This document shows positions 42,679 to 50,565 of a stretch of 53,151 nucleotides of DNA, piece after piece. Every line of letters starts with the position of its first letter. Within the stretch, counting starts at the first letter, position 1. Position numbers and translations under genes: made by a program. This DNA comes from Candidatus Thorarchaeota archaeon SMTZ1-45. GTDB taxonomy: Archaea; Asgardarchaeota; Thorarchaeia; Thorarchaeales; Thorarchaeaceae. The stretch spans positions 1 through 53,151 of the forward strand of contig LRSL01000037.1 of assembly GCA_001563335.1 (NCBI GenBank), read 5' to 3'. The notes under the pieces were generated by a model. It made no database searches. It was not told the DNA's origin and saw only the letters and a list, made by a program, of their open reading frames with translations.

Positions 42679-43245
42679 CTATTTACCGCTGGTTTCCTTA
42701 TCATTCCAAGGGCTTGTCGATTCGGGTAGGGAGCTAGTTCTAATTATATACAACCCAATAAGCAGTTGGATTGGGATGGGTCCTGCATAGAAGAGTGGGT
42801 CTATCCCAATCCGGTACAATTCTAATAGGAGAGGTATGGTAGATAACACATTCGTGATTGGAAAGAACATTGTGAGTGCGCCTACTATCAGAGTTTTTCT
42901 TCTGGAAATTCTCCCAGTACAGCGAAGCACTACTGCAATTGCAAAAGCGAATCCAAAAACATTTTGGAAAAAAAGATAGGGCAAAGTATCCCTGTTTAGA
43001 AAATGGAAACCAGGCTCAGCGATGCCATACGCTGTTCCCCCTTCTCCCTCTTTTAAGAAAAAAATCCACGTAGCAGCCATGACATTAAAGTCGATTTGCA
43101 GCCCCTCCTCAGAGCTGTATTCTATACCACCAATAAAAGCACCATAAGGAGCTAATAATGTAATCACGAGCATAACCAGGGACGCCTGTTTAGCTGTAAG
43201 TTTAACTGGAATCTGAAAATCTCCACTCATTCCCAAGACAATCAC
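42679..43245 (-). CDS. Membrane protein of 188 residues, unknown function
   Basis: Four hydrophobic segments are visible: MLVITLLAPYGAFIGG, YLFFQNVFGFAFAIAVVLR, LIVGALTMFFPITNVLSTIP and PIPIQLLIGLYII. Between helix one and two a polar loop of about 50 residues (IEYSSEEGLQIDF, LKEGEGGTAYG) is probably exposed. No catalytic motif. The start can be Met1 at 43245 or Met6. A nine-base inverted repeat lies 24 bases upstream and may control it. I do not recognise the family. Confidence 0.7.
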   Translation of the reverse strand: MIVLGMSGDFQIPVKLTAKQASLVMLVITLLAPYGAFIGGIEYSSEEGLQIDFNVMAATWIFFLKEGEGGTAYGIAEPGFHFLNRDTLPYLFFQNVFGFAFAIAVVLRCTGRISRRKTLIVGALTMFFPITNVLSTIPLLLELYRIGIDPLFYAGPIPIQLLIGLYIIRTSSLPESTSPWNDKETSGK

Positions 43246-43268
43246 CGGGTCAATGTATGCCTTAATCG

Positions 43269-43289
43269 TAATTTGAGCCGCTCAAATTA
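43269..43289 (-). promoter_or_regulatory. Palindromic operator candidate
   Basis: TAATTTGAG and CTCAAATTA (nine-base arms, CCG spacer) form a perfect inverted repeat. On the minus strand a TATA-like GATAAAATAC lies at about 43297-43306, so the palindrome would straddle the start site of the membrane-protein gene. Regulator unknown. Confidence 0.5.
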
Positions 43290-43438
43290 TCATAAGTATT
43301 TTATCAGATTGAAGAAAGGCTCTTTGATCTAAGCCACGTTTATGATGTAAAATGCGTAAACCTTCATCCCGCAAATCCTAATATGTAACCTCGTTGGCTT
43401 ATCTCTAGAACTGTCTACTGGATGGTGTAATTGTCCAG

Positions 43439-43732
43439 ATGAAGCATGTGCTTGAATACAAAAATAGTCAATTTCACGAGTGCACTGGGACGCCAACTAC
43501 TCCCATTACTCTAACAGTTGACGATTCCGTGAAGAAGCTCATTCTAATTGTACCAAGTGGCACAAGCATGATTGAGCGAAGGGCTGCTGAACGCAACGCT
43601 CGTGGCATCGAGAAGGTTGGTTTCCAGACCGCCTCGAAGGGCCGTATTGGTAGAGGCTATGAGCTAGTTATTGAAGGCCATGGTGGAGGATTACCTGATC
43701 GCCTTAGGCATTCTCCACGAGAGGTATACTAG
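43439..43732 (+). CDS. Small basic protein, unrecognised
   Basis: 97 residues. VKKLILIVPSGTSMIERRAA is followed by ERNARGIEKVGFQTASKGRI and GRGYELVIEGHGGGLP. The basic helix between two strands could bind nucleic acid. No cysteine cluster or hydrophobic helix. It has an ATG start with a weak SD and its own intergenic region. The internal GRIGRGYELVIE block looks conserved in style, but I cannot assign the protein to a family. Confidence 0.65.
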   Translation: MKHVLEYKNSQFHECTGTPTTPITLTVDDSVKKLILIVPSGTSMIERRAAERNARGIEKVGFQTASKGRIGRGYELVIEGHGGGLPDRLRHSPREVY

Positions 43733-43835
43733 GATTTCGTCAAGACTGCAAAATACTTGGGAGTTGTCTATGCAGCGAAATTGGAAAACGCATAGACTCG
43801 GAGATGTTTGCAGATCGTGAGGAGAGAGATTCAAG

Positions 43836-45506
43836 ATGTCTGAAGAACGAGCGAAAAGATGGATTGAAGAATCACAGAAGGATACAATAAGACAGTCCGC
43901 TGGAAGTCAACACCTTAGGAGAGCTGCAGAAGCAGAACGAGCTGGTAATGTTGCCACTGCTGAACAAGAATATGCTCTTGCAGCAGAAGCGTTCCTGAAA
44001 TCTGCAAGCGAATACCGTAGTGGTAAGAGCTATCGGACTGCTGCGATTAACATGTGTGCTGCTGGTGATGTATACTCTGAAATCGGTGATGCTGCAAAAG
44101 CTGTAGAAACCTACGAAGGTGCGGCTGAGGATCTCCTCAGTGCTTCTGCTGAGCATCTTATGTGGGGTGAAGATGCAGAGACCAGCAAGGGCACAGCTCT
44201 TGCCATGACTGCATGCATGATATATATCATGATTGGGAAGGAAGCTGAAGGGTTCTATAAGGCTCGTGGATTTACAGCTGAACATGCTTCAAAGATTCGA
44301 CTTCCTGCAACAGTTAGATTGAGTCAGATTCCCCAAATGCTTGAAAGCGCGATTCAGTCTGTTAACCTTGAATCTTTTGCATCAGCAGAGAATGCTGCAG
44401 TAACTGAATTAAAGGCTGCTCTTGCGAGTGCGAATAGTCAGGACTTTGCCAAGTACGTAGACAAGGGTCTCGATATGGTTCGGGAACTCCTTCGTGGTAA
44501 GCTGAAGGTTCCGAAACTATCATCACAGCTTGTGCTTCCAAACGATGTAACATTCACAGAAGAATTTCCTGTTAGGGTCAAGATAAAGAACTCTGGCGAT
44601 GGTGAAGCTCTCAATCTATCAGTTGATTGGCACCTCGATGAAGGATTGGATTTAATTTCAGGTGAGCGATCGAAAAAAGTAAACAGTCTACCACCGGGAG
44701 AAATGCTCGACATTTCTGTTGTATTGAAATCAGCTCAACCACTTGTTGGTGAAAAAGAATTCTCAATTTTGGTCCGTGTATCCTATATTGATAAATTAAA
44801 GACTGAATACAGTCTTCAAGCTGGACCTGGAACTCTAGTCTTGAAGGATTACAAGATTAGTCAACAGCTAACACGTGATGCTGATCTTACTGATGGTCGG
44901 GTGGGTTTGCTAAAGGAGTCTATAGAATCATCTGAACTGGAATCTGAACCTCTAGTACGGATTGTTGATAGTCTAACTGCTTCAATGAAGCAAAGTCGAT
45001 CGGATATTGAAGAAGGCGATTTAGACCTAGCTAAAGCAAGAATCCGTATTGTAAACGACATGGTTGATACTATTGATGCTTTGATAGGTGATAATGAGCT
45101 ATTAAGGAGACTCACAGAAAGACGAGATGTAGCAAAGAAGGAATACGCTCTCAAGAAACTCACTCCTGCTTTTGATGAAGTGATTTCTTTTCTTGCAACT
45201 CAGGAGAAGAAGCTTGAACCAGAACTTCAAAATGCACTCGCTGATTGGGATGCTGAAGCATCAAAGAAGAGAACTTTGAAAGCAACAATTGGTCGTATCA
45301 AAGAGATTGCGGGAATTCTCGCTTCTGCAGGAGCTGATACCTCGGTTCTTGAGCATGAAACAGAGAATGCACTAAATGACCCTCTCCTTATAGTTGGTGA
45401 GCGGCCCTCTTCCCCTGAAAAGGTAGAGATGGCTTTAGTGCTGGCGCGCTCAATAAGAAATGAAATCACTCAGATGCTTGAATCTAGAAAGAACGAGCTA
45501 GCTTGA
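43836..45506 (+). CDS. Alpha-SNAP-like solenoid with central beta-sandwich and C-terminal helices
   Basis: 556 residues in three parts. Residues 20-150 are TPR-like helical pairs (AAEAERAGNVATAEQEYALA, YRTAAINMCAAGDVYSEIGD, AAKAVETYEGAAEDLLSASA), the pattern of alpha-SNAP-like proteins. Residues about 225-335 look like an immunoglobulin-type or CARDB-like beta-sandwich (FPVRVKIKNSGDGEALNLSV, LPPGEMLDISVVLKSAQPL). Residues 345-556 are helical with coiled-coil character. No membrane segment or signal peptide, so it is cytoplasmic. A solenoid plus appendage-like sandwich recalls vesicle-coat adaptors, but that resemblance is by architecture only. The ATG has a GAGGAGAGAG SD. A terminator hairpin follows. 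Confidence 0.72.
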   Translation: MSEERAKRWIEESQKDTIRQSAGSQHLRRAAEAERAGNVATAEQEYALAAEAFLKSASEYRSGKSYRTAAINMCAAGDVYSEIGDAAKAVETYEGAAEDLLSASAEHLMWGEDAETSKGTALAMTACMIYIMIGKEAEGFYKARGFTAEHASKIRLPATVRLSQIPQMLESAIQSVNLESFASAENAAVTELKAALASANSQDFAKYVDKGLDMVRELLRGKLKVPKLSSQLVLPNDVTFTEEFPVRVKIKNSGDGEALNLSVDWHLDEGLDLISGERSKKVNSLPPGEMLDISVVLKSAQPLVGEKEFSILVRVSYIDKLKTEYSLQAGPGTLVLKDYKISQQLTRDADLTDGRVGLLKESIESSELESEPLVRIVDSLTASMKQSRSDIEEGDLDLAKARIRIVNDMVDTIDALIGDNELLRRLTERRDVAKKEYALKKLTPAFDEVISFLATQEKKLEPELQNALADWDAEASKKRTLKATIGRIKEIAGILASAGADTSVLEHETENALNDPLLIVGERPSSPEKVEMALVLARSIRNEITQMLESRKNELA

Positions 45507-45511
45507 TTATT

Positions 45512-45560
45512 GCCATGAGATGTTTCTACTACATGGCTTTAACTTTCCATTTTTATTTTC
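45512..45560 (+). terminator. Hairpin and T-rich terminator
   Basis: GCCATG (45512-45517) and CATGGC (45532-45537) pair around a 14-base loop. T-rich sequence, including TTTTTATTTT, follows to 45560. Confidence 0.5.
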
Positions 45561-45602
45561 AAAATTCTGAAATCCTGAATTTCAAAAATCTGAAATTTAA
45601 TA
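45558..45602 (+). promoter_or_regulatory. Tandem TTCA-N6-TGAA operators before a TATA box
   Basis: Two copies of TTCA-N6-TGAA lie at 45558-45571 and 45581-45594, 23 bases apart, about two helical turns. A TTTAATAA TATA-like box starts at 45596, directly after the second copy. A dimeric winged-helix protein such as the GbsR-like product encoded next could bind both and control access of TFB to the promoter. Confidence 0.6.
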
Positions 45603-45638
45603 AGCCTCTGTGAGTACATTCAATATGAGGATTCGTCT

Positions 45639-46121
45639 GTGGTTTCAGGTGATTTACGTAAAGAATTCCTTAAACTCGTTGGAAAAGCATACGAACACTA
45701 TGGTTATCCTGAGCATTGTGGTTGGATTGAGGGCCTTTTACTTTTGGAACCAAAAGAGTGGTCGCAAAAGGGACTCTCCGAAAGATTGAGTGAACTTTTC
45801 TCCACATCTACTTCCATTCCTTCAGTTAATAGAGCACTCAAAATTTTAGAGAGTTATGGTATAGTAGAAAAAACTGGATCAAGAAAGATTGGGTTTAATT
45901 ATCGTCTACAATCGTCATCCAACCTTGTTCTTTCAATGTTTTATCAACTCCTAATTGTGAATCAAGACTTCATAGCAAAGCTGCAAGCTCTTGAAACTAA
46001 GAATAAGAAAAGAGATTCAGAGTTGGGTAGAGCGATAACCACTGAAATCACGATGGCAGAGATTTGGAACCGTGCTCTGGAACAAATTATCACATCACTA
46101 CAAGACGAACAAGGAGAGTGA
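45639..46121 (+). CDS. GbsR/MarR-like winged-helix transcriptional regulator
   Basis: 160 residues from a GTG at 45639. The domain opens with LRKEFLKLVGKAYEHYGYPE, then WIEGLLLLEPKEWSQKGLSE and SIPSVNRALKILESYGIVEK as the recognition helix region, followed by the RKIGFNYRL wing. A C-terminal helix (NQDFIAKLQALETKNKKR) should dimerise it. The GbsR group contains regulators of osmoprotectant, carotenoid and other operons. It is six bases upstream of the CrtI-like gene. The paired operators in front of it make self-control likely. Confidence 0.85.
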   Translation: MVSGDLRKEFLKLVGKAYEHYGYPEHCGWIEGLLLLEPKEWSQKGLSERLSELFSTSTSIPSVNRALKILESYGIVEKTGSRKIGFNYRLQSSSNLVLSMFYQLLIVNQDFIAKLQALETKNKKRDSELGRAITTEITMAEIWNRALEQIITSLQDEQGE

Positions 46122-46127
46122 GTCATA

Positions 46128-47639
46128 TTGAGTCAAAAATCTATGATAATTATTGGAGCTGGACTAGCGGGTCTCTCGACTGGTTGTTATGCTCAGATGA
46201 ATGGATATGAGAGTAGAATTTTCGAGCATCACATAAAGTCTGGTGGAGTCGCGGCTGTCTGGAGGAGAGGAGAATTTCTTATTGATGGAGGCATACATTT
46301 TTTGATTTGCCACAAACCTGGAACTTCAATCTATGATGTGTACTCAGAAATTGGTGCAGTCGGGTCTTATGAGATTGCAGATATGACTACCTATCTTCGT
46401 TTCATTGATGAAACCAGCACAAAATTCATCGAATTCACAAATGATCTGGATAAACTCACACATGATTTGATACAGATTGCACCTGAGGATGAGGATGAAA
46501 TCCGAGCACTCATAAGAGAGGTTGAGTGGATGAAAGACTCTCCTTTATTGACAGACTTAGGGATGAGTACTTCTCCACCAGAACTGAAAGGCCGCTTGGA
46601 TTCACTTAAGGAGATGTGGCAGATGCGAAGTTTCATGAAGTACTTCACAGGTAAGTTTTCGAAGTCTGCAGGTGATTATGCCGATAACAACATTCGAAAC
46701 CCGTTTCTAAAAACAGTAATCAGAAACCTGTTCTCACCTGATGGTCCTATCTGGTTTGTGATCATGATTCTTGCCTGCGTTGCAGCTGGTCAGCTAGGTC
46801 TGTTCAAAGGTGGTTGTCATGAATTTGTTAACTCAATTGTGGAGCGATATAACTCCCTTGGAGGACAGATTCAGTACAAGGCAAAAATTGAGAAGATACT
46901 GGTTGAGGATGACACTGCTGTTGGTGTTCTCCTCTCTGATGGAACTGAACATAGAGCTGATGTGATTGTGTCTGCTGCTGATGGCAGAAGCACAATCTTT
47001 GATCTCCTTGGTGGCAACTATGTCGATGATAAGATTGAGAGGCGGTACAAGACTTGGAGACCATTTGATCCAATGGTGGTTGTGAGTCTTGGCGTTGCCA
47101 GAGAATTCAGGACAGAAGCCCCATTAACCGTCTTTGTGATGAGAGAGCCATTGAAGTATGCTGGGAGGGAGATAAGTTGTCTGCCGTTAAGGGTATTCAA
47201 TTATGGTGATGCCTTTGCTCCTGCAGGAAAGTCAGTCATTCAAGTAATGTTGGAGACAGATTGGGAGTACTGGTACAATCTCAGACAGAATCGCGAAGAG
47301 TATGATGTAGAGAAGAAACAATTAGCCGAAGAAATCATCAAGCGTCTTGAGGATCAATATCCAGGTATCACATCTCAAGTAGAGATGATCGATGTTGCTA
47401 CTCCGTACACCTCTTGGAGATACACGTTGAATGACAGGGGATCACCAATGGGATGGATGATAACCAAGAAGACAATTATGGAACTTATACCACGTACTTT
47501 ACCTGGTCTTGAGAACTTCTATATGGCTGGACAATGGGTCTTGCCTGGTGGCGGTGTCCCTGGGTGTATTTACACTGGTAGGAATGTGGTCCAGATATTA
47601 TGCAAAAGAGATAATGAGAAGTTCAAGACACGAATCTGA
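46128..47639 (+). CDS. CrtI/phytoene-desaturase-like FAD oxidoreductase
   Basis: 503 residues. The FAD-binding IIGAGLAGLSTGCYAQMNGY is at the N-terminus, and the family's second half includes KGGCHEFVNSIVERYNSLGG, ADVIVSAADGRSTIFDLLGG and the C-terminal ENFYMAGQWVLPGGGVPGCI. This is the carotenoid desaturase, isomerase and retinol-saturase superfamily. The enzyme probably acts on a polyisoprenoid double bond. No phytoene synthase is nearby, so an isoprenoid lipid or quinone reductase role is as likely as carotenoid synthesis. The TTG start has a GGAGAG SD overlapping the end of the regulator gene, so the two are co-expressed. Confidence 0.85.
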   Translation: MSQKSMIIIGAGLAGLSTGCYAQMNGYESRIFEHHIKSGGVAAVWRRGEFLIDGGIHFLICHKPGTSIYDVYSEIGAVGSYEIADMTTYLRFIDETSTKFIEFTNDLDKLTHDLIQIAPEDEDEIRALIREVEWMKDSPLLTDLGMSTSPPELKGRLDSLKEMWQMRSFMKYFTGKFSKSAGDYADNNIRNPFLKTVIRNLFSPDGPIWFVIMILACVAAGQLGLFKGGCHEFVNSIVERYNSLGGQIQYKAKIEKILVEDDTAVGVLLSDGTEHRADVIVSAADGRSTIFDLLGGNYVDDKIERRYKTWRPFDPMVVVSLGVAREFRTEAPLTVFVMREPLKYAGREISCLPLRVFNYGDAFAPAGKSVIQVMLETDWEYWYNLRQNREEYDVEKKQLAEEIIKRLEDQYPGITSQVEMIDVATPYTSWRYTLNDRGSPMGWMITKKTIMELIPRTLPGLENFYMAGQWVLPGGGVPGCIYTGRNVVQILCKRDNEKFKTRI

Positions 47640-47791
47640 CTTCTAGTCATAAATCTGTCAAAGCATCATCAAATCATAATATTGCTCTTATTTCTTGTTG
47701 ATATTTTAGTCGAAATTTGATAGGTGAAATTCCCTATCTCAAATTGCGTATTAGATAAGTAAGAAAAGTCAAGAGGTCGCTTCATACATTT

Positions 47792-48244
47792 ATGAATGAC
47801 TTAACATTTGTCACCCATTTGTGCAAAGATAAGAAAGATAGGGAGAAACTCGAGAGTGGGTTAGTTGCTATCTATTCCGGTTTAGGAAATAACATCATTG
47901 AAAGAATTGGCATTACAGAGTTGAGTCGGTCACTAGGGGTTTTGATGAAGAATAATGCAGATGAAACAGTTGGTGGTGGTGTTGGGTATGTATTCGGAGG
48001 ATGGTTATACATCTCTGTCCTCTGGGTCGATAAGGCTCTGAGGAACAAGGGTTATGGGACTAAATTGATGAGCATCATAGAGCATGAAGCTGCCAAAATG
48101 GGATGTACAAATGTTCACCTAGATACTTATAGTTTCGAAGCACGACCTTTCTACGAAAGACTTGGATATGAGATATTTGCAGTTCTAGATGACTATCCAA
48201 AGGGACACTCAAAGTATTTCTTAAAGAAGCAACTAGCATCATGA
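47792..48244 (+). CDS. GNAT-family acetyltransferase
   Basis: 150 residues. LYISVLWVDKALRNKGYGTKLM holds the acetyl-CoA loop, with the R-x-K-G-Y-G motif. It is followed by HLDTYSFEARPFYERLGYEI, the C-terminal GNAT helix and strand. The N-terminal 60 residues are less typical. The acceptor amine is unknown; small-molecule or peptide substrates are usual. It stands alone with a 152-base upstream gap and is convergent with the aminotransferase. Confidence 0.85.
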   Translation: MNDLTFVTHLCKDKKDREKLESGLVAIYSGLGNNIIERIGITELSRSLGVLMKNNADETVGGGVGYVFGGWLYISVLWVDKALRNKGYGTKLMSIIEHEAAKMGCTNVHLDTYSFEARPFYERLGYEIFAVLDDYPKGHSKYFLKKQLAS

Positions 48245-48264
48245 CCCTTTTATAAAACTTGAAT

Positions 48265-49464
48265 CTAGCGCTTGCCCATGAATCCGTCAAGACGATTCAT
48301 TGCCTCCTCAATTGTATCCGGTGGTGGTAAGAACACACTACGGAAATGTCCTGAACCATATTCTATTCCAAATCCTGAACCGGGGACAAAAACAACTCCT
48401 GTGCTTTCTAGCACATCTAGGACGAATTCTGTATCATCTTTCCATCGACCACGAAGGTCAATTTTAGGCATGATATAGAATGCTGCTTCTGGAAGTCTTG
48501 TTGAGATTGAATCAATCTCATTAAGTCGCTTGTGTATTAAATCTCGTCGCTTTCTCATCCTTCTCATTGTTTCGGTTAGATAATCACCCTCGCCTCTCAA
48601 TGCAGTTGCAGAGGCTATCTGAGCAGTTGCATTAAGACATATTCGTACTCGCGCCTGCCTGATCATTGCATCATAGAGCTGGTCTAGTTCACCATTTGAA
48701 TCGTGAAAATACGCATAACCAACTCGCCATCCTGGTGCGAGATACACCTTGCTAACACCATTAAAACCAATCACAGGAATATCTCCAGCGATTCGCACCA
48801 TCGGTGTCTGAGCTTCGTCGTAGGTCAATTGGTCGTAGATTTCATCAGATATCAGGGGCAGGTCATACTCGCCTGCTATTGCGACTATCTCTCTCAATAT
48901 CTTCTCATTGTATACTGAACCAGTCGGATTATTGGGATTGATGATAAGAATTGCGACTGTCTTGTCTGTTATTTTGCTCCTAAGGTCTTCTGTATCAGGA
49001 TTCCAATCATCTTCCTCTATTGTCCTGTAGGCAATAGGTTTTCCACCAAAGAATTTCACGTATGAAATGTAAGGTGGATAGCTAGGACCAGGAAGTAAGA
49101 ATTCTGAACCTACATCAATTAGAGCACCGGTTAGAAACTGGATGGCTTCAGAGACGCCCGCAGTTACAATCATCCTGTTAGGATCAACAGTAATCCCATT
49201 CACTCGTTTCTCTTTCTCTGCAGCTGCGACTCGAAGAATCTCTTCTCCCTCCGATGGTGAGTATCCGTGCCATCCGTCCTGAGCCGCTTTACACATTGCA
49301 TCTACCATATATTGTGGTGTTCGCCAATCATATGCAATAGGGTCTCCAATGTTTAGGTAGAGTGGTTTTTCCCCTGTTCGTTTCTGGTACTTTCTAGCTG
49401 CGACAACGATGTCACGTATTGCGTATTGCAGATCGGCTGCACGAGGAGTGATGTTTAATTTCAT
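48265..49464 (-). CDS. Class I aminotransferase (alanine/aspartate type)
   Basis: 399 residues. PLYLNIGDPIAYDWRTP, GYSPSEGEEILRVAAAEKEK and TAGVSEAIQF are followed by INPNNPTGSVY, LISDEIYDQLTYD and NGVSKVYLAPGWRVGY, where the lysine after VS binds PLP and the final arginine the substrate carboxylate. The closest named group is archaeal alanine aminotransferase (AlaT-like); aspartate or other 2-oxo-acid substrates cannot be excluded. The start ATG is one base after the stop of the upstream DUF1801-like gene, so the pair may be co-transcribed. Confidence 0.9.
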   Translation of the reverse strand: MKLNITPRAADLQYAIRDIVVAARKYQKRTGEKPLYLNIGDPIAYDWRTPQYMVDAMCKAAQDGWHGYSPSEGEEILRVAAAEKEKRVNGITVDPNRMIVTAGVSEAIQFLTGALIDVGSEFLLPGPSYPPYISYVKFFGGKPIAYRTIEEDDWNPDTEDLRSKITDKTVAILIINPNNPTGSVYNEKILREIVAIAGEYDLPLISDEIYDQLTYDEAQTPMVRIAGDIPVIGFNGVSKVYLAPGWRVGYAYFHDSNGELDQLYDAMIRQARVRICLNATAQIASATALRGEGDYLTETMRRMRKRRDLIHKRLNEIDSISTRLPEAAFYIMPKIDLRGRWKDDTEFVLDVLESTGVVFVPGSGFGIEYGSGHFRSVFLPPPDTIEEAMNRLDGFMGKR

Positions 49465-49465
49465 T

Positions 49466-49726
49466 TTAGCCCCTATCTTCGTTGCATCCTATCCATCGTA
49501 TATTATTTACTGTCAAACCAAGTGCTTCTGTAAATGAAGGAAAGCCCATCATGACTCGTTTAATATATGAGGTCTTACTTTGAAGCACAGCTGCACTAAA
49601 GCAAAAGCTAACGTAGTTCTTGTATGCGTCAAATCCAGCAAGAGTACTATGATATTTGTAGAATGGCACGCCCCAGCTTAATCCTTCTTCTGCTTTTAGA
49701 ATAGCGAGTTGTAAAGAAAATGTCAT
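49466..49726 (-). CDS. Short DUF1801-like protein, possibly truncated
   Basis: 86 residues. LSWGVPFYKYHSTLAGFDA followed by YKNYVSFCFSAAVLQSK is the hallmark core of DUF1801 (YdhG-like) proteins. Family members normally run to 115-140 residues with a conserved C-terminal helix pair; here the sequence after residue 50 diverges and stops early. The N-terminal helix is also short. It may be a reduced version or one that lost its tail by frameshift. It ends one base before the aminotransferase start. Function of the family is unknown. Confidence 0.5.
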   Translation of the reverse strand: MTFSLQLAILKAEEGLSWGVPFYKYHSTLAGFDAYKNYVSFCFSAAVLQSKTSYIKRVMMGFPSFTEALGLTVNNIRWIGCNEDRG

Positions 49727-49763
49727 CCTGCAGAGATGATTTTAAAAACTCAGGCTAAATTCA

Positions 49764-50357
49764 ATGATTATGCGCAAGCCATCAATTACTGCATTTAAAA
49801 AAGGGTTGTCACCAGAACAACGTGAAGAACTACTCAGAGCATTGAAAGTCCGTTTTGAGGAAAACATGAACCGACATAAAGGTCTTGTATGGACGAAAGT
49901 ACAAACAAAGCTGGAAGCTAATGCTGAAAGACTGTGGTCACTCAATGAAATGGAAAGAACTGGTGGTGAACCGGATGTTATTGGTCATGATAAAAAGACG
50001 GACGAATACATTTTTTATGATTGTTCAGCAGAAACTCCTAAAGGCCGCAGAAATGTTTGTTACGACCATGAAGGGCAGAAGGAGAGGGAAAAGAAAGGAG
50101 TGCATCCAGAAGGCAACGCTGTTGATATGGCAGCTGCTATGGGCATTGAGCTTTTAACAGAAGAACAATATCGAGAATTGCAGAAACTTGGAGATTTCGA
50201 TACAAAGACCTCGAGTTGGGTGAAAACACCCTTTGATATTAGAAAACTTGGCGGCGCTATCTTCTGTGATCGCCGCTATGACCATGTCTTCGTGTATCAT
50301 AACAGTGCACCCACTTTCTATGGTGTTAGGGGCTTCCGTGGCTCGCTTAGGGTTTAA
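49764..50357 (+). CDS. DUF4256 protein
   Basis: 197 residues. SPEQREELLRALKVRFEENM, WSLNEMERTGGEPDVIGHD, IFYDCSAETPKGRRN, KLGGAIFCDRRYDHVFVYHN and the RGFRGSLRV C-terminus match DUF4256 across its whole length, with very few changes from the bacterial form as I remember it. The family is mostly bacterial, so recent lateral transfer is likely. Two ATGs (49764, 49770) are possible starts. Only 37 bases separate it from the divergent DUF1801-like gene, and TTTTAAAAA there could serve as a TATA box. Biochemical role unknown. Confidence 0.85.
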   Translation: MIMRKPSITAFKKGLSPEQREELLRALKVRFEENMNRHKGLVWTKVQTKLEANAERLWSLNEMERTGGEPDVIGHDKKTDEYIFYDCSAETPKGRRNVCYDHEGQKEREKKGVHPEGNAVDMAAAMGIELLTEEQYRELQKLGDFDTKTSSWVKTPFDIRKLGGAIFCDRRYDHVFVYHNSAPTFYGVRGFRGSLRV

Positions 50358-50510
50358 ATTAAGACTATGAAATTTAGCGTTTCTTTGAGTATCGGACGAG
50401 TTTCTCCGTCTGAATTGGTATTGTAAGAATCAATGTCTTTTAGCTTTGACATTTTCATTCATCGTTCCTCTTCTTACCTCTGAATTCAAGTGTTTACGAG
50501 TTTATGCAGA

Positions 50511-50565
50511 ACCTTTTTTCCTGCATTTTGTGAATGTTGTTTCTTTTCTCTTTTCCTCCATTTTT
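50511..50565 (+). terminator. Pyrimidine-rich terminator region
   Basis: T6 at 50514-50519 and several further T-rich runs lie between convergent genes. GCAG and CTGC could form a small stem around the first. Archaeal termination at U-rich tracts fits. Confidence 0.45.
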
